Assembly (NCBI RefSeq): GCF_028830055.1
Contig: NZ_CP101655.1
Span: forward strand, 2,114,880-2,178,879
Reading direction: 5' to 3'
Length of the DNA stretch: 64,000 bases
Source: Pseudomonas serboccidentalis
Lineage (GTDB): Bacteria; Pseudomonadota; Gammaproteobacteria; Pseudomonadales; Pseudomonadaceae
Shown here: positions 33,354-41,551 of the stretch, piece by piece
How positions within the stretch are numbered: position 1 is the first letter of the stretch
Layout of the letters: each line of letters starts with the position of its first letter
Position numbers and translations under genes: made by a program
Notes under the pieces: model-generated
Told to the model about the DNA's origin: nothing
Databases searched by the model: none
Seen by the model: only the letters and a program-made list of their open reading frames with translations

Positions 33354-33411
33354 TGGCGGAGGCGATGGGATTCGAACTCATGGACCTGTTACAGTCGACG
33401 GTTTTCAAGAC
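33354..33411 (-). pseudogene. 3' remnant of tRNA-Ser(UGA)
   Basis: On the minus strand the segment reads GTCTTGAAAACCG (anticodon loop with TGA), a variable arm, the T loop GAGTTCGAATCCC, and ends GCCTCCGCCA. That is the 3' two-thirds of a serine tRNA without the acceptor 5' strand or D arm. It cannot be functional alone. Such fragments remain where an element integrated at a tRNA gene; here it lies inside the larger island, so it marks an older, nested integration. Confidence 0.7.
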
Positions 33412-33586
33412 CTTTAATAATTCGACTAATTTCAATGAGTTATGAGCCGCAGTGTTCCGCTTTGATTGCCTGCAATGTTCCTCAGAACGGCCGCAACGGG
33501 CAAAAGAGGTCGTTCACGGGAGGCAGCTATCGACGCACAGCAGTAATCTGAACCGCATTGATCTAAAGCAATGCCTCCTGCCCATC

Positions 33587-33955
33587 CTAAAATCGTGATG
33601 GCAGTTCATTTCCGGCCTGGGCATCCGAAAAGACCTCATCTGGATCTGCCTGACACCAATATCTGAAAAGTAGGCGAGGCTCGATATTTCCGAAAAATTG
33701 ATCCACGATTCTCTCGGGGCGCACGACCCATTTAGGTTCTGGCCATTGCTGGGCTAAAACACCTAATGGTTTGCCAGATGAATAAACAACCCAAGTGGCC
33801 TTGCCTCCACTGATACGAGGTAGGTAGTCCATATCTTGTATCACTTCGATCAAGGTGCGCAGTGTTGCTGATTGATCGAGTGTGACCGATATTGCATGAC
33901 TTTCCAGATCATCTCCCGCATGAACGCTATCTCGATCAATGGCAACTACCAACAT
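33587..33955 (-). CDS. Hypothetical protein (122 aa)
   Basis: Begins MLVVAIDRDSVHAGDDLESH with a good GGAGCAG site. The composition is mixed alpha/beta, with a conserved-looking PKWVVRPERIVDQF segment and a WCQADPDEVF segment near the end. I do not recognise it. It is a lone gene between a tRNA-Ser remnant and a repeat copy, so probably cargo. Confidence 0.6.
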   Translation of the reverse strand: MLVVAIDRDSVHAGDDLESHAISVTLDQSATLRTLIEVIQDMDYLPRISGGKATWVVYSSGKPLGVLAQQWPEPKWVVRPERIVDQFFGNIEPRLLFRYWCQADPDEVFSDAQAGNELPSRF

Positions 33956-34025
33956 GACTGCTCCTTTTAGTGGTGTGCTTTCACCAGATCGATCAGCGTA
34001 GAGACATCAGCGGCTAACTGTCGAG

Positions 34026-34113
34026 TGCGCTTCTAGCCGAAACCTGCCGTACCAAGCTACCGTTTTCGGCCAGAAGCGGACATCCGGGAACGACTGCTTC
34101 CGGCCAAATGCAG
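34026..34113. repeat. Dispersed island repeat, copy 4 (both arms)
   Basis: Contains GCGCTTCTAGCCGAAACCTG, CGTTTTCGGCCAGAAGCGGA and CGACTGCTTCCGGCCAAATG: direct and inverted versions of the same core. It lies immediately upstream of the radical SAM unit. Confidence 0.6.
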
Positions 34114-34350
34114 CCACACAGCCTTAACGACGCAACGGTCGCGGCTATTGAGAAAGCGGAAGTAGCGATTTCGCACCGCCCCGGGTCCGAATCGGTCGCT
34201 GCATTCGATCGCGCGGTACAGGTCGTCTCGGACGAGTTCTTGGTGATCATGAGGGCTGCGTCCTCGATTGGCAGAACACGGGCCGTAGGCGCTGACTCAC
34301 TGGTAGGCTGTCTCGAGAAAATCGACGCGCTAGAATGTCATTTAACGTAG
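34108..34350 (+). CDS. Small hypothetical protein, possibly 5'-truncated
   Basis: 80 residues, MQPHSLNDATVAAIEKAEVA onward, predicted helical. The ATG lies in the dispersed repeat and has no binding site, so the original start may have been replaced when the repeat was inserted. The frame ends 24 bp before the radical SAM gene, with the same orientation. It could be a fourth, damaged member of that unit or a relic. Confidence 0.35.
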   Translation: MQPHSLNDATVAAIEKAEVAISHRPGSESVAAFDRAVQVVSDEFLVIMRAASSIGRTRAVGADSLVGCLEKIDALECHLT

Positions 34351-34374
34351 AACCGCTTACGGTGACAAAGTCTT

Positions 34375-35292
34375 ATGAAGTCAAGAATCGGCCCAAACGG
34401 GGTGCATCTTTTCGATCGCCTTTCAGGTCTGAATGTCCTGCTAGACGAGTTGCGCCCGAAAGAGGCGATTTGGTCAACGTCCCCCCGCCAGGTATCCATT
34501 GCTCTAACAAATGTTTGCGACCTTCACTGCGCGTACTGCTACGCGCCGAAGCACAAGGCGTCGCTGCATACTGACCAGGTGCTCAGCTGGTTGAAGGAAC
34601 TGGATACTGAGGGGTGCCTCGGCATCGGATTTGGCGGCGGCGAACCCACGCTGCATCCTGACTTCGTCGACATATGCAAACGGGTTGCGGGAGAAACTCA
34701 GCTCGCGGTCACATTCACGACTCATGGTCATCGCCTGACGCCACAGCTGGTCGAGCGCCTCAAGGGCTCGATCCACTTCGCACGCATTAGCGTTGACGGG
34801 GTAGGTCGCACCTATGAAGAACAGCGCGGGAAGCAGTTTGCCAGCCTGCTCCGAGGTATGGATTCGATTGCGACCTTGTCGCCCTTTGGGATCAACGTCG
34901 TGGTCAACGAGCGAACGGTTGCAGAACTTGACGCGATAAGCGAGCTCGCGCAAAAGGTTGGAGCTAGCGAATTGCTGTTGCTACCTCAGCAAGCAACCAC
35001 CGCAGTCGCAAGCATGGATGGGTTGGTCTGCCGAGCACTTCAGGACTGGGTTTCCAGCTACGGAGGCAGGGTTCGCCTTGCGGTCAGTGAGGCGGGTGCG
35101 TCAGGACTGCCTACGTGCGACCCTCTGCCCGATGAGCGTGGCCTTCAGGCCTATGCGCACATAGACGCGTCCGGCATGCTTCGCGCTAGTTCTTACTCAC
35201 CTGCCGGTGCGAAGATTGGAGACGCCGGCGTTCTGTCGGCGCTTCAGCGACTGAGAAATACCTTCGAGATTAAACGCGAGACGCAATCATGA
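34375..35292 (+). CDS. Radical SAM enzyme (MoaA/SPASM-like core) of an unrecognised three-gene unit
   Basis: 305 residues. The radical SAM cluster motif is C48-x3-C52-x2-C55 in LTNVCDLHCAYCYA, followed by GFGGGEPTLHPD (GGE motif, SAM binding) near 86-96 and a RISVDG strand near 140. There is no full SPASM cysteine set, though an isolated Cys occurs in GLPTCDPLPDERG. The enzyme should cleave SAM to a 5'-deoxyadenosyl radical and modify a peptide, protein or small molecule. Its stop overlaps the DUF6375 start (ATGA), so the two are translationally coupled. Binding site is weak. The viperin-type sequence pattern is not present. Confidence 0.8.
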   Translation: MKSRIGPNGVHLFDRLSGLNVLLDELRPKEAIWSTSPRQVSIALTNVCDLHCAYCYAPKHKASLHTDQVLSWLKELDTEGCLGIGFGGGEPTLHPDFVDICKRVAGETQLAVTFTTHGHRLTPQLVERLKGSIHFARISVDGVGRTYEEQRGKQFASLLRGMDSIATLSPFGINVVVNERTVAELDAISELAQKVGASELLLLPQQATTAVASMDGLVCRALQDWVSSYGGRVRLAVSEAGASGLPTCDPLPDERGLQAYAHIDASGMLRASSYSPAGAKIGDAGVLSALQRLRNTFEIKRETQS

Positions 35293-35696
35293 AGATTTGG
35301 AACGGATACGGGTCTGAGCATTCGATGAACTTGGTTCTCATTGGGAGGTTCAAGCGAGTGCAAGACGCAGAGAAGGTCGAGAAGGACATTGACAGTCTCA
35401 GCGCTCAGGCCTCGAAAGATGACAGCCACTCCATCACTTTTGGTGAGCCAGAGGATCAGAGATTTTCAGATGACATGCTCTCGTTGCTGCGCAGCCTGAA
35501 CCTCAACACCTTGGGGCCAACTGATCTCGGCCAGCTGGCATCTGAGCATTATCTCACGCGAGAGGGCGATCGAATCACTGTCACGACTGACGAGGCTGAG
35601 GTGTCCGCGTTCGTGAAGATCTTTATCGAGGCTGGGGCAAAGGTCGAAGTTTTCTCGGCTCACGACTACCCGTCCGATTCCGCCGACGTTAGCTGA
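35289..35696 (+). CDS. DUF6375-family protein
   Basis: 135 residues beginning MKIWNGYGSEHSMNLVLIGR, the start I associate with the DUF6375 family. A beta-alpha-beta pattern follows (FKRVQDAEKVEKDIDSLS; DRITVTTDEAEVSAFVKIF; AKVEVFSAHDYP), suggesting a compact ferredoxin-like fold. No catalytic motif is visible. It sits between the radical SAM and nuclease-STAND genes, with 4-bp overlap and a 14-bp gap. That suits a substrate, adaptor or sensor for either partner. Role unknown. Confidence 0.7.
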   Translation: MKIWNGYGSEHSMNLVLIGRFKRVQDAEKVEKDIDSLSAQASKDDSHSITFGEPEDQRFSDDMLSLLRSLNLNTLGPTDLGQLASEHYLTREGDRITVTTDEAEVSAFVKIFIEAGAKVEVFSAHDYPSDSADVS

Positions 35697-35710
35697 CAGG
35701 GAAAATACTG

Positions 35711-38700
35711 ATGCCTGAAGCAAATTGGGATGTATTCAGCGAGCTACCCGGAGCAGCGGATGAAAACTTCGAGAAGCTTTGCCGCTCTCTGGTGCGCCGA
35801 CACTACAGTCGCTTCGGTCGCTTCAAGCAACTCGCAAACCAGCCTGGCGTGGAGTTCCACCTCCAGCTGACGGAGTCTTGTGATCTCGGAGCGCCGCCAC
35901 GGTGGATTGGTTGGCAATGCAAATGGTATCAGCTGGCGAACGGACAAGACTTGGGAGCCACGCGCCGCAACAATATCATCGAGGGCATGGAGAAGACGCG
36001 AAAGCATGTCCAAGGCGTGACCGATTGGAAGCTTTGGACATACCACACCCTGACAAAGGGAGACCAAGAGTGGTTCTTCGCGCTTGAGAAAGACCGCTTC
36101 CCCGAGTTGAAGTTGGAGCTGTTGACGGCAACCGATATTGACGAGCTCTTGGTTGGGCCGGGAGCGCTACTTCGAGAAACCTACTTCGGCGAGCTCGTTC
36201 TGACGCCTGCGCTACTTGCTGAGCAGTACAGGCTCGCTGCGGCTCCGTTCAAGCGCCGATATCAGCCAGAAGTTCATGTTGTCGTTGGAGCAGAGGAGAA
36301 GGTACTCAGGCGTCTGGGCGGCCAGAGCGCGTGGGAATCACTGAAGAAGCTCTCAAGTGCTCTCAAGAGGAATTGTACGGACATTGCTTCGCTGACAGGG
36401 CAAGTCAAAGATGAAATAAAGGCTGAAGTCGAATCGCTCTTGGCTCGAGCCACTGGACTGGCTGACCTGCTTGATAGCCTGCACGAGGCGCTTGGCAAGG
36501 GCGACTTCGACGCTTTACAACAAATGCTGGCGTCGAATCCTTCGCAGCCGGTGCGCTATGACAGGCTGCTCTCGAAGCTGCGTGGGGCGCGTTCAGACGG
36601 AGCTCCTTTAGCCGCGAATCTGGTTGCGGACATCCACGCAGTTTCGTCGGCACTGCGCAGTCTGGATCGGTCGATCGGCGCTCGAGCCGTCGCCGTGCTT
36701 GCGGCTGCCGGCGAAGGAAAGTCCGAGCTTGCCGTCAAGGTGACGCAGGCGGACGGAGAATTCCCCGGTGGTGTTTTGCTGCTGGGCAAGAATCTCCATG
36801 CAGGCCAGGGACTTGACGATCTAGTGTCTGCCTTCAAGATTTCTGGAAGGCCGGCGGAGAGCTTCGACCGACTGGTTGAGGCAGTAGATGCGGCGGGTCA
36901 GCGCGCGGGCAAGCGTATCCCTATTGTCATTGACGGTCTAAATGAAGCGGAAGACCCGAGAAGTTGGAGGGATGAACTCTGCAGGGCGGATGAGCTTCTT
37001 AGGGACTTTCCCTACGTACTGCTGGTTGTCACTCTGCGCAATGAGTTCACGCAGATGTGTCTGCCAGAGGAGTTTCCTAAAGTTGAGCACAACGGGTTCC
37101 AGGAAGATCCGCAGACGGCTATCGATAAGTACTTTAAGTACTACAAGATCGACGCCACCGACGCGGATCTGCCAATTGAGTTCTTGCAGCATCCTTTGAC
37201 GCTGAGAATCTTCTGCGAGGTGGCAAACCCTCGACGCCAGCACATTGTCGGCGTGGAGGCTTTACCCAGTTCGCTTGCAAGCCTGTTTGAAGTGCACTTC
37301 AATAAGGTCGCCGAACGAGTTGCTGAGCTTTCACCGGCGGCGCATCGCATCTATCAGGAGGAAGTGCAAGATGCGCTGCTGACGATCGCGGGTCTCCTCT
37401 GGGGGGGTAACGCGAGAAGCGTGGAGTTCCAAGCTGCACGAACGGCTGTTCGAGACGTGGGCCGTTGGGACGCCAGCGTTATTCGCGCGCTGGAGTCCGA
37501 AGGCATCCTCGTTCGAACGACTTCTGAAGACGGTGGCCAAGGAATCGCGTTCTCATACGATCTGATGGCCGGGCATATGATGGCACGGTATCTCCTCGCC
37601 AGGCCGTCCTTGGTGCAGTGGCTGCAAAGCGATGAAGGACGCACTCAATTCCAATTCCGTGAGGCTGGATCGCATACCTTCGCCTATGACGTGTTCCAGG
37701 CTCTGGTTGGCCTGTATCCGCAACGCCTTGGCAGGCGCCAGCTTTGGCAAGAATTGTCGGACGAGAACCTTGTCATGAACGCTCTGTTGTTGACAGCGCA
37801 ATCAGACCCAAGGCAAATCGGGCGGGAAACGGTGGAACGGTTCGCGCGCGCAATGCAGGAGTCGAAGCAGTTCGCACGGATGGCCTTCAAAAGACTTTGG
37901 AGCACCAGGGCAGCGCGAGCGCATCCGTTTGACATGGACTTCTTGCACGGCGTGCTCTTGGCCATGCCCAATACGCAGCGCGATCTTTTCTGGTCGGAGT
38001 GGGTTCGCGAGCGGTCTAAAGATGTTGAAGACGATTTCAAATTCCTGTCGACTAAATGGAAGTCGGGTAGCCTAGACGAACGAGAGATTCGGCGGGCGCG
38101 CTGGGTGATGTGGACGCTAACGTCGACGTCCAGAAGCCTGAGAGACGTGGCCACCAAGACCCTGTACGAATTCGCCGCCAAGCGGCCCGGGGAGTTTTTC
38201 CGGCTGGCAGTGGAGGCAATCGCCATTTCAGATCCATACGTCCCCGAGCGGATGTTCGCCGCGGCCTACGGTACGGTGCTGACCAATTGGTGGGATACTA
38301 ATGCTGTGGAGATGCGTGAGGCACTGCCGAGAGTTGCTCGTGAGATCTATCAAGCGATGTTCGCGCCTGGCGCGACGCATCCCACCTGGCATGCTCTATA
38401 TCAGCAGTACTGCCTGGGAACCATTGCCATCGCGAGGACGGTTGATCCGGCTTGCTTGTCTGAGGACGAGGCAGCTCATCTCGTTCCACCGTTTGACCAT
38501 CTACCCAGTCCGTTCGAGAACATGCCACATTATGACCCGGCGGTGATCGAACGTGCGAAGCGCGCGGCGATTAGAATGGACTTTGGCAACTACACGATGG
38601 GGAGACTGATTCCAGGTCGGTCGAACTACGACGACCGCAATCCAGAGTACCAACGGGTACTACCGGCAATCGTTTCGCGAATGCTGGTGCTTGGCTATGA

Positions 38701-39745
38701 CCCCGAGAAATTCGAAGCTGTTGATCGGCAAATGGACTCCGGTCCTCGTATGGGAAATGACAAGAACAAGGTCGACAGATACGGGAAGAAGTACGGCTGG
38801 ATTGCTTACTTCGAGATGTGGGGGGTGCGGTACGCGCGGGGCCTCCTTGCCGAAGAACGCAGCGCTCGTCCCTCAGATGTGGACATCGACCCGACGTTCC
38901 CGCTTGAGGCCGCGAGCATTGACCTGCCGCTTCCAGACTTGTTCGGCAGTCAGCCTACGGATGCTGGCGACTGGATAGTGAGAGGTCCGCAACCAGACTA
39001 CCGTGGCATCCTCGAATTAGCGGAGATTGATGGCATGACGGGGCCATGGGTCGTACTTGACGGGTTCCTCGAACAGAACGCCCCCGCTGATGACAGACAG
39101 GTCTTCACCTTTCTCCGAGGTGTACTCGTGGACAGCGGAGAAGTCGACCGCCTGTGCACGTTGTTCACTGGCCTCGAGTACCCCGGCAATGACGCCATTC
39201 CGAGCGAGCCAAGCTACTACTACACCTATGCGGGTGAGATGCCTTTCTCTTCGATTCCGGGACTGCCTGTCACTGACGAGCAAGAGGGTGACCGCGTCGA
39301 ATACATGGTGTCCGCTGATAGGTGGTCAAACAATGGCATCGCGGTCGACATCCCAGTGCAGAAGTACAACTGGGAGAGCTACCACAGCGTGGTGAACCAG
39401 AACAGCGGTGCATGCCTGCCCGCTAAACAGCTCTGTCAGGCTTTGAGTCTCAGGTACTGCGCCAACAAATGGGACCTGCACGATGCTGCAGGCGTGGCGT
39501 CCCTGTACCGAGAAGTCGGTGAGTATGGCTCGCAGGCCAGTGGCTTTTTTAGCTATCTGCGTCGCGACCTTCTTGATAGCTACTTGACGCAGTCCGGCAA
39601 GGCGCTGGTATGGCTAATGTGGGGAGAGCGTGGCTTCCATCACCGGTCAGTAGAGGCGCACAACCTGCACGAGTACTACGCGAACCACCAGCATATTCAC
39701 AAGCTTACTCACATCTATCAGCCTGCTTCGAGCACTCAATCGTAG
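35711..39745 (+). CDS. PD-(D/E)XK nuclease fused to a STAND/NACHT-like ATPase with a large helical sensor
   Basis: 1344 residues. Residues 15-130 resemble a Cap4/Mrr-type endonuclease: E21 in NFEKLCRSL, E48 in PGVEFHL and Q69-C-K71 in WIGWQCKWYQ (the ExK-type core). An RYQPEVHVVV junction follows near 183-192. The P-loop ATPase has Walker A AAGEGKS (K337, S338) and a NACHT-like Walker B IPIVIDGLNE (D408). The C-terminal 850 residues are mostly helical and look like a ligand-recognising superhelix. This layout matches Avs-type antiphage STAND proteins, which oligomerise on a phage protein and cut DNA. I do not recognise the sensor part. Last gene of the unit. Confidence 0.82.
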   Translation: MPEANWDVFSELPGAADENFEKLCRSLVRRHYSRFGRFKQLANQPGVEFHLQLTESCDLGAPPRWIGWQCKWYQLANGQDLGATRRNNIIEGMEKTRKHVQGVTDWKLWTYHTLTKGDQEWFFALEKDRFPELKLELLTATDIDELLVGPGALLRETYFGELVLTPALLAEQYRLAAAPFKRRYQPEVHVVVGAEEKVLRRLGGQSAWESLKKLSSALKRNCTDIASLTGQVKDEIKAEVESLLARATGLADLLDSLHEALGKGDFDALQQMLASNPSQPVRYDRLLSKLRGARSDGAPLAANLVADIHAVSSALRSLDRSIGARAVAVLAAAGEGKSELAVKVTQADGEFPGGVLLLGKNLHAGQGLDDLVSAFKISGRPAESFDRLVEAVDAAGQRAGKRIPIVIDGLNEAEDPRSWRDELCRADELLRDFPYVLLVVTLRNEFTQMCLPEEFPKVEHNGFQEDPQTAIDKYFKYYKIDATDADLPIEFLQHPLTLRIFCEVANPRRQHIVGVEALPSSLASLFEVHFNKVAERVAELSPAAHRIYQEEVQDALLTIAGLLWGGNARSVEFQAARTAVRDVGRWDASVIRALESEGILVRTTSEDGGQGIAFSYDLMAGHMMARYLLARPSLVQWLQSDEGRTQFQFREAGSHTFAYDVFQALVGLYPQRLGRRQLWQELSDENLVMNALLLTAQSDPRQIGRETVERFARAMQESKQFARMAFKRLWSTRAARAHPFDMDFLHGVLLAMPNTQRDLFWSEWVRERSKDVEDDFKFLSTKWKSGSLDEREIRRARWVMWTLTSTSRSLRDVATKTLYEFAAKRPGEFFRLAVEAIAISDPYVPERMFAAAYGTVLTNWWDTNAVEMREALPRVAREIYQAMFAPGATHPTWHALYQQYCLGTIAIARTVDPACLSEDEAAHLVPPFDHLPSPFENMPHYDPAVIERAKRAAIRMDFGNYTMGRLIPGRSNYDDRNPEYQRVLPAIVSRMLVLGYDPEKFEAVDRQMDSGPRMGNDKNKVDRYGKKYGWIAYFEMWGVRYARGLLAEERSARPSDVDIDPTFPLEAASIDLPLPDLFGSQPTDAGDWIVRGPQPDYRGILELAEIDGMTGPWVVLDGFLEQNAPADDRQVFTFLRGVLVDSGEVDRLCTLFTGLEYPGNDAIPSEPSYYYTYAGEMPFSSIPGLPVTDEQEGDRVEYMVSADRWSNNGIAVDIPVQKYNWESYHSVVNQNSGACLPAKQLCQALSLRYCANKWDLHDAAGVASLYREVGEYGSQASGFFSYLRRDLLDSYLTQSGKALVWLMWGERGFHHRSVEAHNLHEYYANHQHIHKLTHIYQPASSTQS

Positions 39746-40099
39746 ATCGAATCAGGCGAGTTGGACGCCGCCTTTCTTGGGCGCAGTAGATGTTTTATGT
39801 AGGGCAGGGAGCCAGCAGCGTATTCATTACTCGGTGCTGGATGCACCGTTCGACATCCTGAGAAGGTCGCGGCACCTTCAAATCAGCGCCTCGAATGTCC
39901 GCTCTCCGGAGCACCATTGCAGGCACAACCGGAGAACGCAGCAAGTGGACTCGCAGGCATTAGCTTTCGAACCGCATCGGACTTCAGTGTCTTACAAGCG
40001 GTTAGTCAACCAATTACACGCCGATGACCGCTGGTGACAATCGCGGTCTGTAGGCACACAGACATCTATGGCCGGTTAAAACTAGGTATTGGCTACCTG
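39746..40099. other. Stretch without a supported gene
   Basis: After the STAND gene I see no coding frame with a ribosome binding site and no clear terminator. The sequence leads into repeat copy 5. Confidence 0.4.
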
Positions 40100-40213
40100 T
40101 GTCTGGCCGAAAGGGGCTTCTTCGTGGCTATGCGTTTGGGACAGTGAGTGTCGCTTCTGGGTCGAAAAGGTCGCTCGGAACGACTGCTTTTGGCCGAAAG
40201 CTGCCAGTGGGAA
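40100..40213. repeat. Dispersed island repeat, copy 5 (longest)
   Basis: TGTGTCTGGCCGAAAGGGGC, GTCGCTTCTGGGTCGAAAAG and CGACTGCTTTTGGCCGAAAG: three direct arms in about 110 bp. It is the best preserved copy and defines the core (CTTTTGGCCGAAAGC). Confidence 0.6.
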
Positions 40214-40245
40214 GTTATCGTGATGAATATTTATGCTCGCAGATG

Positions 40246-40276
40246 TTCTGGAGTTCGAATCTCTCCTTCACCGCCA
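40246..40276 (+). pseudogene. 3' remnant of a second tRNA-Ser
   Basis: TTCTGGAGTTCGAATCTC then TCCTTCACCGCCA: a T arm with the loop TTCGAAT, and an acceptor 3' strand CTTCACC plus G and CCA, which would pair with GGTGAAG as in serine tRNAs. The rest of the tRNA is missing. It is in the opposite orientation to the remnant at 33.36 kb and belongs to a different serine isoacceptor. Confidence 0.55.
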
Positions 40277-40289
40277 TATTCAGTAAACG

Positions 40290-40336
40290 CAAACCCCTGA
40301 TTTTCCTAGAGAAAGTCGGTGGGTTTGTGGTTTTTT
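40290..40336 (+). terminator. Hairpin after the second tRNA-Ser remnant
   Basis: A CAAACCC / GGGTTTG stem with a long loop and a following GGTTTTTTGC tract. It resembles a tRNA terminator carried along with the remnant. Confidence 0.5.
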
Positions 40337-40481
40337 GCGTCTGAAAAAAGGCCATATGGGACTGAGATGGGACTGGGGCGCTATTTTGGTGCAAAAATGG
40401 CCACCATCGAATGGGTGGCTGACCTTCGCCAGCGATTCTATGAACTAGGCTTCTGCGAACCGAACTCCAAGGAAGGCTGCT

Positions 40482-40700
40482 ATGCCAAATAACTCCGATT
40501 CCAACATTGCCACTGCGGATGCGCTCACGTTACTACTGCACAACCAGCATGCGCTTGGGGCGGCGATAGAGGAGGTCACCAAGTGGCTTTCAGAGAATGG
40601 CGTAGGGACAGTTGCAGACAACGCGGTCGGGGCCATGGAAACCCTGGATGAAAATGCGAAAGCGATCACAGATGCGATTATGCGACTCCGGCGTTTGTAG
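40482..40700 (+). CDS. Small hypothetical protein (72 aa)
   Basis: Begins MPNNSDSNIATADALTLLLH with a good AAGGAAGG site. It is helical throughout (IEEVTKWLSENG; VGAMETLDENAKAITDAIMR), acidic, and has no membrane segment. I cannot name a family. Similar short helical proteins are common near element ends in Pseudomonas. Confidence 0.6.
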   Translation: MPNNSDSNIATADALTLLLHNQHALGAAIEEVTKWLSENGVGTVADNAVGAMETLDENAKAITDAIMRLRRL

Positions 40701-41003
40701 GAAGTAGCCTTTCGATTCTGAAGGCACGTTCAGATCGCACGTGCTTTCGGTCGAACGAGGCGCGTAAGCGCTAAGTCAAAAAAATGTGTGCTGATGTGGA
40801 GAATGTGCAGGGCGCCAGACGCTTTTGACCGGAACTCGTCCCAAAGCGGAAAGCTGTGAATGGCGGTGCGAATGCTTAGGAAAGACGCATAGGGGCCATT
40901 TGCTTGGCTGGCCGTCCATTTGAATTGAATATAGGGGGCGAATTGCGTGAGGGATAAGTCCGCAGTAGGTCGCACGTTAAGCTGACACAAACAACAGGCA
41001 GAA
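40701..41003. other. Stretch without a supported gene
   Basis: A minus-strand frame of 86 codons exists, but it lacks a binding site and looks like random coding. No other structure was noticed before the terminator at 41004. Confidence 0.4.
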
Positions 41004-41032
41004 AAAAACCGTCTATAAAAGACGGTTTTTTT
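41004..41032. terminator. Strong bidirectional terminator
   Basis: AAAAACCGTC / GACGGTTTTT with a TATAAAA loop and extra T. It can end transcripts from either side. Confidence 0.8.
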
Positions 41033-41065
41033 GTGCGAACTGAATTGGACGTTCGGTTCGCTGCT

Positions 41066-41483
41066 TCGCTGAAAGCGTCGACGAATAGATCATAAATTAC
41101 GGTCTAGATAATGCGCAATGGTTGCCGCAATACATTCATAAACAAAACTCACGCTTATTCGAAAGCTTTCTCGAGAAGTCTTAAGCGCTAGGTTCAACCG
41201 TGACGCGGACCAGAATCGTGAAAATCACCCTGATAACAGTCGTTTTGCACATCTTTTTATACTTCTTTAAGAAATTCTAGGTCGCCTGTTGTGGCTCAAG
41301 TCAAGTCCTTTCCGTCCATCCGAAAATTTATTTCAAATAATCGTTAAAGGGCCTTTTTTCTGTCGCACGTTTTGGAGTATTACGTTGGCTAAGGGGACTT
41401 ATCCCCCAGGTCCCTTCACTACGTCTGGAAAACGTGCCGGGAAGGAAGGGCTGAAAAACACCTGGCTCGCTGAAAGCGTCGAC
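41066..41483. repeat. 17-bp direct repeat pair
   Basis: TCGCTGAAAGCGTCGAC occurs at 41066-41082 and again at 41467-41483. The second copy is inside the small gene ending at 41495. The AT-rich interval between them (41083-41384) holds no other gene that I can support. Confidence 0.6.
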
Positions 41484-41495
41484 AACTTTCAGTAA
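41385..41495 (+). CDS. Possible small peptide (36 aa)
   Basis: A TTG start with GGAG nine bases upstream gives a peptide starting LAKGTYPPGPFTTSGKRAGK (initiator as Met). It is basic and rich in Gly/Pro, and is followed by a hairpin at 41497-41522. The longer in-frame ATG at 41289 lacks a binding site. This is a weak prediction; the ordered hairpins around it suggest a compact phage-type transcript. Confidence 0.35.
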   Translation: MAKGTYPPGPFTTSGKRAGKEGLKNTWLAESVDNFQ

Positions 41496-41496
41496 C

Positions 41497-41522
41497 CGTC
41501 ACCTTGCCCGGTAAGGGTGACG
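41497..41522. terminator. Hairpin after the small peptide gene
   Basis: A CGTCACC / GGTGACG stem, then a second stem GGCTTC / GAAGCC at 41530-41547 close to the next start. There is no T run. The pair could be an attenuator or protein-binding sites. Confidence 0.45.
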
Positions 41523-41551
41523 TTTGCCAGGCTTCTTTGAGGAAGCCGCCT

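Noticed and set aside
33354..33411. Functional tRNA-Ser gene
   Set aside because: The D arm and 5' acceptor strand are missing; only the 3' portion remains.
34375..35292. Prokaryotic viperin
   Set aside because: The CxxxCxxC motif is common to all radical SAM enzymes; the surrounding sequence (VCDLHCAYCYAPKH) and the C terminus do not resemble viperins that make ddh-nucleotides.
39777..40037. 86-codon frame after the STAND gene
   Set aside because: No ribosome binding site, His/Arg/Ser-rich random composition, and it sits in an apparently non-coding interval.
40730..40990. 86-codon minus-strand frame
   Set aside because: No ribosome binding site and no recognisable pattern; the neighbouring terminator does not require it.
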